The position numbers were made by a program, and so were the translations under genes. The notes under the pieces were generated by a model. The model was given only the letters and a program-made list of their open reading frames with translations, had not been told where the DNA came from and searched no databases. From NCBI GenBank assembly GCA_002027195.1, contig MWJO01000049.1:1-55750 (forward strand): a stretch of 55,750 nucleotides of DNA, in the 5' to 3' direction. The stretch is from Streptomyces sp. GKU 895. GTDB lineage: Bacteria; Actinomycetota; Actinomycetes; Streptomycetales; Streptomycetaceae. Below, one piece after another: positions 25,766 through 34,862 of this stretch (positions are counted from its first letter, which is position 1; each line of letters begins with the position of its first letter).

Positions 25766-27151
25766 CTAGTGCACCGGGCGGGCCATGTACGCCAGCAGGT
25801 CCTGACGCGTCACCACTCCGGTCGGCTTGCCCTCCACCAGCACGATCGCGGCGTCCGCACGGCCGAGGACCGCCATGAGGTCTTCGATCGGCTCACCCGA
25901 CCCCACCTGCGGCAGGGGCGACGACATGTGCTTCTCCAGCGGGTCGGTGAGAGTCGCCCGCTGGGTGAACAGCGCGTCCAGCAGATCCCGTTCGACCACG
26001 GAACCGACCACCTCGGCCGCCATGACGTCGGGGTGCCCCGCGCCCGGCTTCACCACCGGCATCTGGGAGACGCCGTACTCGTGCAGCACCTCGATGGCCT
26101 GGCCGACCGTCTCCTCCGGGTGCATGTGGACGAGGCTGGGGATGGCGCCCGCCTTGTGCTTCAGCACGTCCCCGACGCTCGCGGCCGGCTCCGACTCCTC
26201 CAGGAAGCCGTACGACGCCAGCCACTCGTCGTTGAAGATCTTCGAGAGGTAGCCGCGTCCGCTGTCGGGGAGGAGGACGACGACCACGTCGTCCGGGCCG
26301 AGCCGCTCGGCGACCCGCAGAGCGGCGACGACCGCCATGCCGCAGGAGCCGCCGACCAGGAGGCCCTCCTCCTTGGCGAGGCGGCGGGTCATCTGGAAGG
26401 AGTCCTTGTCGGAGACGGCGACGATCTCGTCGGCGACGGTCCGGTCGTAGGCGGTCGGCCAGAAGTCCTCGCCGACGCCCTCGACGAGGTAGGGGCGGCC
26501 GGAGCCGCCGGAGTAGACCGAGCCCTCCGGGTCGGCGCCGACGACCTTGACCTTGCCGTCGCTGGCGTCCTTCAGATAGCGGCCGGTGCCGGAGATGGTG
26601 CCGCCGGTGCCGACGCCCGCCACGAAGTGGGTGATCTTCCCCTCCGTCTGCTCCCACAGCTCGGGGCCGGTGGAGTGGTAGTGGGAGAGCGGGTTGTTGG
26701 GGTTGGAGTACTGGTCCGGCTTCCAGGCGCCCGGGGTCTCACGGACCAGGCGGTCGGAGACGTTGTAGTACGAGTCCGGGTGTTCGGGGTCGACGGCGGT
26801 CGGGCAGACGACCACCTCGGCGCCGTACGCGCGCAGCACGTTGATCTTGTCGGTGCTCACCTTGTCGGGGCACACGAAGATGCACTTGTACCCCTTCTGC
26901 TGCGCGACGATGGCGAGGCCGACGCCGGTGTTTCCGCTGGTCGGCTCGACGATCGTGCCCCCGGGCTTGAGCGCGCCGCTCTCCTCCGCCGCCTCGATCA
27001 TGCGCAGGGCGATGCGGTCCTTCACGGACCCGCCGGGGTTGAAGTACTCCACCTTGGCCAGGACGGTCGCCTGGATGCCCTGGGTGACGTTGTTGAGCCT
27101 CACCAGCGGGGTGTTGCCGACGAGGCTGATCATCGAGTCGTGGTATTGCAC
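25766..27151 (-). CDS. cbs: Cystathionine beta-synthase
   Basis: The 461-residue enzyme has the PLP-lysine segment NPGGSVKDRIALRMIE, the substrate loop EPTSGNTGVGLA, the GVGTGGTISGTGR phosphate loop and YLSKIFNDEWL. It is followed by a C-terminal pair of CBS domains (IPSLVHMHPEETVGQAIEVL, VVGSVVERDLLDALF and GVVTRQDLLAYM). It condenses serine with homocysteine in transsulfuration; the CBS pair suggests adenosyl-ligand control. The start is GTG at 27151 (QYHDSMISLVGNTPLVRL follows), preceded by CCGGAGA. Confidence 0.93.
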   Translation of the reverse strand: MQYHDSMISLVGNTPLVRLNNVTQGIQATVLAKVEYFNPGGSVKDRIALRMIEAAEESGALKPGGTIVEPTSGNTGVGLAIVAQQKGYKCIFVCPDKVSTDKINVLRAYGAEVVVCPTAVDPEHPDSYYNVSDRLVRETPGAWKPDQYSNPNNPLSHYHSTGPELWEQTEGKITHFVAGVGTGGTISGTGRYLKDASDGKVKVVGADPEGSVYSGGSGRPYLVEGVGEDFWPTAYDRTVADEIVAVSDKDSFQMTRRLAKEEGLLVGGSCGMAVVAALRVAERLGPDDVVVVLLPDSGRGYLSKIFNDEWLASYGFLEESEPAASVGDVLKHKAGAIPSLVHMHPEETVGQAIEVLHEYGVSQMPVVKPGAGHPDVMAAEVVGSVVERDLLDALFTQRATLTDPLEKHMSSPLPQVGSGEPIEDLMAVLGRADAAIVLVEGKPTGVVTRQDLLAYMARPVH

Positions 27152-27300
27152 CGTTGTCTCCGGATGCTGCAAAAGATGTGGTCGTAGTGGTTCCGCCAGC
27201 CTACGGCCCCTTGGCGGTTGTTCACTCCTCGTTGCGATTGGACGACGCCCCGTACGGGGCAAGGAGTGGATGTACGGCAACGAGGAGGTGGCGGCGACGC

Positions 27301-28332
27301 ATGACGAGCATGTCGAGGGCGAGGGTGGCCCGGCGGATCGCGGCGGGCGCGGCGTACGGCGGCGGCGGGATCGGGCTGGTCGGCGCGGCGGCCGTGGGTG
27401 TGCTGCTGGCCGAGGTGCGGCTCGCCAAACGCCAGGTGGGCAACGGCCACGGCCCGTCGCCGCACGTCCCCAACGCGCAGGGCCTGTACGGCCTCTCCTA
27501 TTCCGTCCCCGGTGAACCGCCCCTCAGACTGACCATGCTGGGCGACTCCACGGCCGCGGGGCAGGGGGTGCACCGCTCGGGGCAGACGCCGGGCGCGCTG
27601 CTGGCGTCGGGTCTTGCGGCGGTCGCGGAACGGCCGGTGGATCTGCGCAACGTGGCGCTGCCGGGTGCCCGCTCGGACGACCTGGACCGCCAGGTGGCCC
27701 TCGTCCTCGCGGACCCCGCGCGGCTGCCCGACGTCTGCGTGATCATGATCGGCGCGAACGACGTCACCCATCGGATGCCGCCGACCCGTTCCGTACGTCA
27801 CCTGTCGACAGCCGTACGGCGCCTGCGCACGGCCGGTGCGGAGGTGGTGGTCGGGACCTGTCCCGACCTCGGCACCGTCGAGCAGGTCCAGCAGCCCCTG
27901 CGCTGGCTGGCCCGGCGGGCCTCCCGTCAGCTGGCGGCCGCCCAGACGATCGGCGTCGTCGAGCAGGGCGGCCGCACCGTGTCCCTGGGCGACCTGCTGG
28001 GCCCGGAGTTCGCGGCGAACCCGAGGGAGCTGTTCGGGCCGGACAACTACCACCCGTCGGCGGAGGGCTACGCGACCGCGGCGATGGCGGTGCTGCCGAC
28101 GGTGTGCGCGGCCCTCGGGCTGTGGCCGGCGGACGAGGAGCGCCCGGACGTCAGCCGCCGCGAGGGCTTCCTGCCCGTGGCCCGCGCCGCGGCGGAGGCC
28201 GTCGCCGAGCCGGGCACCGAGGTCACGGCGGCGATGCCGACGGGGCCGAAGGGGCCATGGGCGCTGCTGAAGAGGCGGAGGCGGCGGAGGGTGCCCGAGC
28301 CGGAGCGGGCGCCGGTCACTCCGTCACCGTGA
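27301..28332 (+). CDS. SGNH/GDSL-family hydrolase, membrane-anchored or exported
   Basis: The 343-residue protein has an N-terminal basic stretch and one hydrophobic helix (GGGGIGLVGAAAVGVLLAEV), then a GDSL fold. Block I is MLGDSTAAGQG with the nucleophilic Ser, block III is IGANDVTH, and block V is DNYHPSAEGY with the catalytic His. A Lys/Arg-rich tail ends the protein. GAGGAGG lies 12 bp before ATG 27301, and a second ATG follows at 27310. It is expected to be an extracytoplasmic esterase or lipase, divergent from cbs. Confidence 0.87.
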   Translation: MTSMSRARVARRIAAGAAYGGGGIGLVGAAAVGVLLAEVRLAKRQVGNGHGPSPHVPNAQGLYGLSYSVPGEPPLRLTMLGDSTAAGQGVHRSGQTPGALLASGLAAVAERPVDLRNVALPGARSDDLDRQVALVLADPARLPDVCVIMIGANDVTHRMPPTRSVRHLSTAVRRLRTAGAEVVVGTCPDLGTVEQVQQPLRWLARRASRQLAAAQTIGVVEQGGRTVSLGDLLGPEFAANPRELFGPDNYHPSAEGYATAAMAVLPTVCAALGLWPADEERPDVSRREGFLPVARAAAEAVAEPGTEVTAAMPTGPKGPWALLKRRRRRRVPEPERAPVTPSP

Positions 28333-28476
28333 GCCCTTCATGGCCGACCGCCAAAAAGCAAGCGCTTAGAAAACTGCGGCCAGGGTCACACCCCCATCCC
28401 CGTGACCACGCCTCTACGTACGGGTAACTTCCCAACCAGCCCTGCCCGGAAGAACCCGTACGCCAATGGAGCCGTG

Positions 28477-29697
28477 ATGCCCGAAGCAGTGATCGTCTCG
28501 ACCGCCCGCTCCCCCATCGGCCGCGCCGTCAAGGGCTCCCTCAAGGACCTGCGCCCCGACGACCTCACCGCCACGATCATCCAGGCCGCCCTCGCCAAGG
28601 TCCCCGAGCTGGACCCGCGCGACATCGACGACCTGATGCTCGGCTGCGGTCTGCCCGGCGGGGAGCAGGGCTACAACCTGGGGCGGATCGTCGCCGTGCA
28701 GATGGGCATGGACCACCTGCCGGGCTGCACGATCACCCGTTACTGTTCCTCCTCGCTCCAGACGAGCCGCATGGCCCTGCACGCCATCAAGGCCGGCGAG
28801 GGCGACGTCTTCATCTCGGCCGGTGTCGAGATGGTCTCCCGCTACGCCAAGGGCAGCTCGGACGGCCTTCCGGGCACCACCAACCCGCTCTTCGACGAGG
28901 CCCAGGCCCGCACCGCGGCCACCGCCGCCTCCGAGGGCTCCACCTGGCACGACCCGCGCGAGGACGGCCTGCTCCCCGACCCGTACATCGCGATGGGCCA
29001 GACCGCCGAGAACCTGGCCCGGGTCAAGGGCGTCACCCGCCAGGACATGGACGAGTTCGGCGTCCGCTCCCAGAACCTCGCCGAGGAAGCCATCAAGAAC
29101 GGCTTCTGGGAGCGCGAGATCACCCCGGTCACGCTGCCCGACGGCACGGTCGTCAGCAAGGACGACGGCCCGCGCGCCGGCGTCACCCTGGAGGCCGTCG
29201 GCGGCCTGAAGCCGGTGTTCCGCCCGGACGGGCTGGTCACGGCGGGCAACTGCTGCCCGCTGAACGACGGCGCCGCCGCGGTCGTGATCATGTCCGACAC
29301 CAAGGCGCGCGAGCTGGGCCTCACCCCGCTCGCCCGGATCGTGTCCACCGGTGTCTCGGGCCTGTCCCCCGAGATCATGGGCCTCGGCCCGGTGGAGGCG
29401 TCGAACCAGGCCCTGCGCCGCGCCGGCCTCACCATCGACGACATCGACCTGGTCGAGATCAACGAGGCGTTCGCCGCGCAGGTGATCCCCTCCTACCGCG
29501 ACCTGAACATCCCGCTGGAGAAGCTGAACGTGAACGGCGGCGCGATCGCCGTCGGCCACCCCTTCGGCATGACCGGCGCCCGCATCACCGGCACGCTGAT
29601 CAACTCCCTGCAGTTCCACGACAAGCAGTTCGGCCTGGAGACGATGTGCGTCGGCGGCGGCCAGGGCATGGCCATGGTCATCGAGCGCCTCAGCTGA
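28477..29697 (+). CDS. Acetyl-CoA C-acetyltransferase (thiolase)
   Basis: The 406-residue thiolase has the acyl-accepting Cys in TRYCSSSLQTSRMALHAIKAGEGD (about residue 90), NEAFAAQVI, the active-site His in GGAIAVGHPFGMTGAR and the second Cys in CVGGGQGMAM. It makes or cleaves acetoacetyl-CoA in fatty acid or polyhydroxyalkanoate-type metabolism. ATG at 28477 follows ATGGAGCC; the open frame extends upstream without support. A strong terminator follows. Confidence 0.95.
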   Translation: MPEAVIVSTARSPIGRAVKGSLKDLRPDDLTATIIQAALAKVPELDPRDIDDLMLGCGLPGGEQGYNLGRIVAVQMGMDHLPGCTITRYCSSSLQTSRMALHAIKAGEGDVFISAGVEMVSRYAKGSSDGLPGTTNPLFDEAQARTAATAASEGSTWHDPREDGLLPDPYIAMGQTAENLARVKGVTRQDMDEFGVRSQNLAEEAIKNGFWEREITPVTLPDGTVVSKDDGPRAGVTLEAVGGLKPVFRPDGLVTAGNCCPLNDGAAAVVIMSDTKARELGLTPLARIVSTGVSGLSPEIMGLGPVEASNQALRRAGLTIDDIDLVEINEAFAAQVIPSYRDLNIPLEKLNVNGGAIAVGHPFGMTGARITGTLINSLQFHDKQFGLETMCVGGGQGMAMVIERLS

Positions 29698-29762
29698 CCG
29701 AGTTGGCGTCCCGTTCGGTGCAACGCCGAAAGTAGTCGTCCGCGCACCCGCCGTGAGGTCAT

Positions 29763-29797
29763 GGCCCAGAACCCTTGAACCACCGGGGTTCTGGGCC
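29763..29797 (+). terminator. Rho-independent terminator after thiolase
   Basis: GGCCCAGAACCC (29763-29774) pairs perfectly with GGGTTCTGGGCC (29786-29797), followed by GTTTTG. Confidence 0.85.
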
Positions 29798-29995
29798 GTT
29801 TTGTGATCCAATCTCCGTCAGGATGTGACCTATCTCCCTCTGCGCAGGGATTTACGCAGGTCAGAACCGTTCTCACACTAAACTCCGGGCCCAAAGTCCT
29901 GTCCGTTTCGTGACGTTACGCACTGACAGCGGGATAGTCCGCCCTTCAAGCTGATGTAGGAAGTCGGGGGTCGACTTTGAACCGGGAGTACGTCA

Positions 29996-30787
29996 GTGAG
30001 CGCCATGCCGATCGCCTTGCTGGTCACCACGGCCGCCACGGGCGCCGTGGGCGTCGCCGTCCTGCGCACCCTCTTGCAGCTGCGCCGGCAGGTGGCGGCC
30101 CTGCACACCCAGCTCGCCGGGACGAACACGGCGGCCGCCGCGCACGGCCTCGTGCCCGCCGCCCGGCTCGCCGGTGAGGCCGACGAGATACGCGCCGCGG
30201 TGGCCGAGGCCCTCGCGGAGGAGCGGGAGCGGGAACTCGCCGAGGCGCGCGCCTTCTGGGCCGCGCAGGAGGCCCGGGACGCCGACGCGCCCACCCTCCT
30301 CGGGCTGACCGACAGCGAGCTGTTCCTGCCCCGCCAGAGCGACTTCGTGGGCCTGGAGCACCTGGAGCCGGTCGCCGAGCCGGCCGCGGACGCCGACGAG
30401 TTCGCCGCGGACTCGCCCGAACTGGCCGCGGCCCGCCGCCGGCACCCCTCCCACCCGGACTTCGTGCCGGTCCAGTCACCGGTCGTGAACGACCATGAGC
30501 GCACGGTGGCGACGCTGGAGGAACTCGCCGCTTCGCGAACGGAACTGGCCGACGTCCGCCCGGGTCCGCTCGGCACGCTCGACGTCTACGTCTTCGCCGA
30601 CGGCACCACGCTGTGCATGACCCCGGGCCACAAGGAGACCGCGGAACGCCTCTCCGCGGCCCTGACGGCCGGCGAGACGCCGATACTGCTGGGCGGTTCG
30701 GGAGTCTCGGGCGCGTACACGCTGACGTTCGCGTGCGGTGAGGAGAACGTCTACATCCTGGCGGACCGGGTCATAGCGAGTCTGTAG
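29996..30787 (+). CDS. Membrane-anchored protein with acidic coiled coil, unknown function
   Basis: The 263-residue protein starts at GTG 29996 (GGGAG nearby; ATG 30005 is possible). It has one N-terminal hydrophobic helix (IALLVTTAATGAVGVAVL), a charged helical region (EADEIRAAVAEALAEERERELAEARAFWAAQEARDADAP), a proline/acid linker with LLGLTDSELFLPRQSDFVGLEHL, and a C-terminal beta-rich domain (LDVYVFADGTTLCMTPGHKETAERL ... YTLTFACGEENVYILADRVI). I do not recognise the family; orthologues are common in Streptomyces as 'hypothetical secreted/membrane protein'. It follows a 298-bp non-coding gap. Confidence 0.72.
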   Translation: MSAMPIALLVTTAATGAVGVAVLRTLLQLRRQVAALHTQLAGTNTAAAAHGLVPAARLAGEADEIRAAVAEALAEERERELAEARAFWAAQEARDADAPTLLGLTDSELFLPRQSDFVGLEHLEPVAEPAADADEFAADSPELAAARRRHPSHPDFVPVQSPVVNDHERTVATLEELAASRTELADVRPGPLGTLDVYVFADGTTLCMTPGHKETAERLSAALTAGETPILLGGSGVSGAYTLTFACGEENVYILADRVIASL

Positions 30788-30797
30788 CCCGCCGGGT

Positions 30798-31109
30798 TCA
30801 GACGCCCGCCCGCTTCTGCGCCTCCTCCACCAGCCGTACGGCTTCGTCGATCTGGCCCTCGTCCGTGAGGACGAGGGCCAAGTCGTGCACGGCGACGGTG
30901 ATTTGGTCCGCGGCGGCGAACATGCCCGCGTCCGGCATCTCCCGCGGCTCACCGGAGGGGTCCTCCAGAAGCTGCGCCCGGCGCGCCAACTCCCTGGCCA
31001 GACCCAGTGCCTCGGCCGCGGCGCCCCGTTGCAGCCGGCTCTGCGGAGCGGCCCGCAAACGGTCGGCGAAGTGATCCACAGCCTGCGTCAGACGCGTCGT
31101 ATCAGCCAC
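30798..31109 (-). CDS. Small alpha-helical protein of unknown function
   Basis: The 103-residue protein is almost entirely helical (TRLTQAVDHFADRLRAAPQSRLQRGAAAEALGLARELARRAQLLED; AADQITVAVHDLALVLTDEGQIDEAVRLVEEAQKRAGV). There is no signal peptide or cysteine. ATG at 31109; a gene of this type is often found in Streptomyces near this position. It is convergent with the preceding gene, 10 bp apart. Confidence 0.72.
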   Translation of the reverse strand: MADTTRLTQAVDHFADRLRAAPQSRLQRGAAAEALGLARELARRAQLLEDPSGEPREMPDAGMFAAADQITVAVHDLALVLTDEGQIDEAVRLVEEAQKRAGV

Positions 31110-31213
31110 GGCGCAACCGTACGCGCCGCACCGGGACTGTTGCCAACACGCGAACGCTCAGGCACGGTGACCTGAAGGACCGGCTTACATCCCCTTTGCG
31201 TCCGGAGGCGCCG

Positions 31214-31444
31214 ATGTCCCACGTCCTCTCCGAGGAGACCCACCGCAACATGCTCGCCCGCATCCCCCATTGCACCGGTCGTGAAGTCTCCGACTGGATC
31301 CGCACCGTCGAAGAAGGCCCGGCTCTCTTCCGCTTCGAGGAAAAGGTCAGCTGGCTCCGCCACGAACACAACCTCGCGTACGGCCACGCGAAGGCGATCG
31401 TCCACGAGTACGACCTGAGGAGGGCCGCGCGCAAGTTCCTGTAG
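31214..31444 (+). CDS. DUF4287-domain small protein
   Basis: The 76-residue protein (SHVLSEETHRNMLARIPHCTGREVSDWIRTV ... HNLAYGHAKAIVHEYDLRRAARKFL) matches the short helical DUF4287 pattern seen in actinobacteria. ATG at 31214 follows GGAGG. No function is known for the family. Confidence 0.8.
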   Translation: MSHVLSEETHRNMLARIPHCTGREVSDWIRTVEEGPALFRFEEKVSWLRHEHNLAYGHAKAIVHEYDLRRAARKFL

Positions 31445-31465
31445 CGGCGCGCACGACGACACGAC

Positions 31466-31500
31466 GAAGGGCCCCCGGGACGGATGCCCGGGGGCCCTTC
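31466..31500. terminator. Strong hairpin between convergent DUF4287 and BI-1 genes
   Basis: GAAGGGCCCCCGGG (31466-31479) pairs perfectly over 14 bp with CCCGGGGGCCCTTC (31487-31500) around a 7-nt loop. Confidence 0.8.
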
Positions 31501-31520
31501 GCTACGACCGTACGACCGTC

Positions 31521-31562
31521 GTGATCACTCGCTCGTGATCAGTCGCTGTTGATCAGTCGCTG
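31521..31562. repeat. 14-bp tandem repeat, three copies, over the BI-1 stop codon
   Basis: The three near-identical 14-bp units are GTGATCACTCGCTC, GTGATCAGTCGCTG and TTGATCAGTCGCTG. The last unit contains the real stop of the BI-1 gene, so the end of the coding sequence has been copied downstream. Confidence 0.8.
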
Positions 31563-32461
31563 TTGAGGATCGAGATGAGCCTCAGGAACTCCATGTAGAT
31601 CCAGACCAGCGTCATGGTCAGACCGAACGCCGCCAGCCAGGCCTCGTCCTTCGGCGCGCCGTAGGCGATGCCGTCCTCGACCTGCTTGAAGTCGAGAGCC
31701 AGGAAGCAGGCGCCGAGCAGGACACCGATGATGCCGAACAGGATGCCGAGGCCGCCGCTGCGGAAGCCGAGGCCGTCACCGCCGCCGAAGACGGCGAACA
31801 GCAGGTTCACGGCCATCAGCAGGACGAAGCCGAGCGCGGCCGCCATGACGAAGCCGTAGAAACGCCGGTTGACCCGGATCCAGCCCGCCTTGTACGCCAC
31901 CAGGACCGCGGCGAACACGGCGAGCGTGCCGATCACTGCCTGCATGGCCGCACCGCTCGCGATGCGGTTGTCGACCACGCTGGAGACGACGCCGAGGAAG
32001 ACGCCCTCGAGCGCGGCGTACGACACGATCAGCGCGGGCGAGGCCTTGCGCTTGAAGGACTGGACGAGCGCCAGAACCATGCCGATCAGACCGGCGCCGA
32101 TGGCGATGCCGTAGGACCGGTTGATGTTCGCGTCGTCGACCGGCAGCGCCGCCCAGGCGACCGCGGCCGTGACGATGAGAATGCCGAGGGTCGTACCGGT
32201 GCGCATGACGACGTCGTCCATCGTCATCCGGCCGGTGGTGACCGGGGCCTGCGGCGGCGCGCCGTGCTGCAGGTCCTGCTGGGCGTAAGGGTTCTGCGCG
32301 TAGGGGTTCTGCGCGTACGGGTTGCCGGCCTGCGGCTGGGCGTAGGGGTTGCCCTGCGTGCCCACGGCTGCGCCCCCGGCCTGCGGCTGGGCGTTGAAGC
32401 CCGCGTAGCCGTTGTCGCGGCTGAACCCCCGTCGCGAGAAGACCGGGTTGCTGCTCCTCAT
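31553..32461 (-). CDS. Bax inhibitor-1/YccA-family membrane protein
   Basis: The 302-residue protein has a soluble N-terminus rich in Gln, Gly and NPYAQ repeats (at least four copies) and then seven hydrophobic segments typical of the BI-1 family (GILIVTAAVAWAAL, GIAIGAGLIGMVLALV, AVIGTLAVFAAVLVAY, FVMAAALGFVLLMAVNLLFAVF, ILFGIIGVLLGACFLALDF and WLAAFGLTMTLVWIYMEFLRLI). The conserved FLALDF...DE...W pattern fits the family's di-aspartyl motif. ATG at 32461 follows GGAGGAG. It is probably a pH-sensitive calcium-leak or stress-adaptation protein by family, which is not tested here. Confidence 0.88.
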   Translation of the reverse strand: MRSSNPVFSRRGFSRDNGYAGFNAQPQAGGAAVGTQGNPYAQPQAGNPYAQNPYAQNPYAQQDLQHGAPPQAPVTTGRMTMDDVVMRTGTTLGILIVTAAVAWAALPVDDANINRSYGIAIGAGLIGMVLALVQSFKRKASPALIVSYAALEGVFLGVVSSVVDNRIASGAAMQAVIGTLAVFAAVLVAYKAGWIRVNRRFYGFVMAAALGFVLLMAVNLLFAVFGGGDGLGFRSGGLGILFGIIGVLLGACFLALDFKQVEDGIAYGAPKDEAWLAAFGLTMTLVWIYMEFLRLISILNSD

Positions 32462-32638
32462 TTCACTCCTCCATGGCCACTTCGTGTGGGCCTTGGCGTC
32501 AAGAGTAATAGGTAGGCAAAGGAATGACCCTAGTGCTTGGGGAGGATCTTTCCCTCGTCGTGCTGCGCAACACGCTACGCGGCCGGTCGATTCCCAGCCA
32601 CGATGGGGGCAGGTTCATGACCATTCCGGTACATCGGG

Positions 32639-33814
32639 TCAGCCGAAGGGGAACCCGGTGTATCCCTCGGCGAGGTCGGTCTCCGCGGCCGTGGACGTGG
32701 CGATCCGTTCCAGCCGCGCGATCTGGAGCCGGTCCTCGAAGGGAGGGGCGTCGGGCGCCCGGTGCAGGAGGGTCGTCATGTCGTACGAGAACCGCTCGGC
32801 CTGCCACACCCGCCGCAGACAGGTCTCCGAGTAGGCGTCGAGCAGCTCGGCGGACCCCGTGTCCCGCTGGTGGGTGAGGGCCCGCGCGAAGGTGACGACG
32901 TCCCCGACGGCCAGATTCAGCCCCTTCGCCCCGGTCGGCGGCACGATGTGGGCGGCGTCCCCGGCCAGGAAGAGCCGCCCGTGCCGCATGGGCTCGTGGA
33001 CGTAGGAGCGCATGGGTGTGACGGACTTCTGGGTGATGGGCCCGCGTTCGAGGGCCCACCCGTCCTCGGTCTCGAAGCGCCGCTCCAGCTCGTCCCAGAT
33101 CTCCTCGTCGCTCCAGCTCTCGGCGTCCGTGCCCTCGGGGACCTGGAGGTAGAGCCGGGACACGGACGGCGACCGCATGGACAGCAGCGCGAAACCGCGG
33201 TCGTGCCGGGCATAGACCAGCTCGTCGTGCGAGGGCGGGACGTCGGCGAGGATGCCGAGCCAGCCGAAGGGGTACGTCCGCTCGAAGACACGGACGAGTT
33301 CCTCGGGCACCGCCTTGCGGGCCACCCCCCAGAACCCGTCGCACCCGACGACGTACTCGCACTCGAGGACGTCCTCGCGCCCTTCGTGCCGGAACCGGAC
33401 GACGGGCCGGTCACTGTCGGCGCCCTCGACGGCCAGCGCCTCCGCCTCGAACAGCAGCGGGCCGCCCTCCTTGAGCTGGAGGGCGATGAGGTCCTTGCAG
33501 ACCTCGGTCTGCGCGTACACCATCACGGACCGGCCGCCGGTGAGGGCGGGGAAGTCGACGCGGTGCCGCTTGCGCTCGTACCGCAGCTCGATCCCGTCGT
33601 GCCGCAGCCCCTCGCGGTCCATGCGCTCGCCGGCCCCGGCCGCGCGCAGCACGTCGACGGTCCCCTGCTCCAGGATTCCGGCGCGCTGGCGGTGCTCGAC
33701 GTAGGCGCGGTCGCGGGACTCCAGGACGACCGCGTCGATGCCCGCGTTGTGGAGCAGCCGGGCGAGGAGGAGGCCGGCGGGGCCGGCTCCGATGATGCCG
33801 ACGGTGGTGCGCAT
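32639..33814 (-). CDS. pobA: 4-hydroxybenzoate 3-monooxygenase
   Basis: The 391-residue flavoprotein hydroxylase has the FAD GxGxxG motif (IIGAGPAGLLLARLL), RAGILEQGTVDVL, the DG motif (VVGCDGFWGVARKA) and the GD motif (LFLAGDAAHIVPPTGAKGLN). This sequence layout is typical of PobA, which makes protocatechuate from 4-hydroxybenzoate. No pca ring-cleavage genes or PobR-type regulator gene lie in the window. A palindrome lies 24 bp upstream of the start and may control it. Confidence 0.9.
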   Translation of the reverse strand: MRTTVGIIGAGPAGLLLARLLHNAGIDAVVLESRDRAYVEHRQRAGILEQGTVDVLRAAGAGERMDREGLRHDGIELRYERKRHRVDFPALTGGRSVMVYAQTEVCKDLIALQLKEGGPLLFEAEALAVEGADSDRPVVRFRHEGREDVLECEYVVGCDGFWGVARKAVPEELVRVFERTYPFGWLGILADVPPSHDELVYARHDRGFALLSMRSPSVSRLYLQVPEGTDAESWSDEEIWDELERRFETEDGWALERGPITQKSVTPMRSYVHEPMRHGRLFLAGDAAHIVPPTGAKGLNLAVGDVVTFARALTHQRDTGSAELLDAYSETCLRRVWQAERFSYDMTTLLHRAPDAPPFEDRLQIARLERIATSTAAETDLAEGYTGFPFG

Positions 33815-33837
33815 CGACGAACCTCTCTGTTCGTGTA

Positions 33838-33853
33838 GTGAAATTTACTTCAC
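33838..33853. promoter_or_regulatory. Palindromic candidate operator upstream of pobA
   Basis: GTGAAATTTACTTCAC contains GTGAA and TTCAC half-sites in inverted orientation around ATTTAC, 24 bp before the pobA start. It is AT-rich relative to its surroundings, as expected of a regulator-binding site (MarR, IclR or GntR type). The binding protein is not known. Confidence 0.5.
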
Positions 33854-33892
33854 CATTTCCTGCGCCGAGTCTGCGACGGCCCGGGGCCCCTG

Positions 33893-34858
33893 TCAACGGT
33901 CGGTGCGCGGCAGAACGCCCGGGCGGAGCTCGATGCGGACGGTGTCGTCGTCCTCGATGACGTAGGTGGGGTCGGTGTCGTGGTCCCAGCCGACGCGGAG
34001 GAGGTAATAGCGGTGGTCGCGTTCGAGGAGGAGGCGGAGATCGGTGTAGCGGTAGCGGTAGTGGACGCCCTTGCCGAGGTCTTCGTAGTGGGGGCCGGGC
34101 GGGGCGAAGTCGAGACGCTCGGTGCTCATGAGGACTACGGCGACGCGGCGCGCGACCTGTTCGGCGTCGCGCTGCGCGTCCTGCCGGCCGAGTTGCCCGG
34201 CGACCAGGGCCGCGACCCAGGTGAGGAAGAGTCCGGCGACGAGGAGGGAGCCGGCGCGTTCCCAAGGGGCGCGGATGCGGGGCCGCTGCGCGGGTTGAGC
34301 GGCGTGGGTCAGCCCCAGGAGGAGCCCGCCCGCCACGAGAAGGGGCGCCAGCCAGCGGACGGGCTGGATCCAGCGCCACAGCACCATGAGGACGACACCT
34401 ACGACGACGAAGGCGAGATACGACCGTGCGACGGCTCGTCCGAAGTCGCGGATGCGGCGGATCCGGTGGCCGGGGACGTGCAGGACCGCCAGCAGGCGGG
34501 GCAGCGCGGGGACCAGGAGGGCCAGGGCCATGAGCTCCAGCACGGGGAGCGTGGCCAGACGCAGGCTGCGCATGACGAGTTCGAAGGTGCTGAAGCCGAC
34601 GGCGAAGGGATTGAGGCGGAAGTAGCCGAAGTAGGCGTTCGTGTAGATGTAGCCCGCGTACAGCATCAGGGCACCGGCGAAGGACGCCAGTCCGGCCACG
34701 GAGTTGGCGAGTTCGAGTGGGCTGCGGGCGGCGGGCGGCGGGGCCGTGGTCCCTGGGGATCTCAGACGGGTGGGACGGATGCGCGGGGGCGCGGGCCGAC
34801 GGCGTCGCGGCCGGGGTGGCGTGGGGGAACCTGCAGGGCCCTGGGGAGCGGAGGCCAT
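33893..34858 (-). CDS. Multi-pass membrane protein of unknown function
   Basis: The 321-residue protein has a basic Pro/Arg-rich N-terminus, then about five hydrophobic segments (VAGLASFAGALMLYAGYIY, LPVLELMALALLVPALPRLLAVL, SYLAFVVVGVVLMVLWRWI, WLAPLLVAGGLLLGL and GSLLVAGLFLTWVAALVAG). A C-terminal soluble domain (HYRYRYTDLRLLLERDHRYYLLRVGWDHDTDPTYVIEDDDTVRIEL) follows. I recognise no family. It lies 4 bp downstream of the secreted lipoprotein gene, so the two are probably one transcript. Confidence 0.7.
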   Translation of the reverse strand: MASAPQGPAGSPTPPRPRRRRPAPPRIRPTRLRSPGTTAPPPAARSPLELANSVAGLASFAGALMLYAGYIYTNAYFGYFRLNPFAVGFSTFELVMRSLRLATLPVLELMALALLVPALPRLLAVLHVPGHRIRRIRDFGRAVARSYLAFVVVGVVLMVLWRWIQPVRWLAPLLVAGGLLLGLTHAAQPAQRPRIRAPWERAGSLLVAGLFLTWVAALVAGQLGRQDAQRDAEQVARRVAVVLMSTERLDFAPPGPHYEDLGKGVHYRYRYTDLRLLLERDHRYYLLRVGWDHDTDPTYVIEDDDTVRIELRPGVLPRTDR

Positions 34859-34862
34859 GCCG

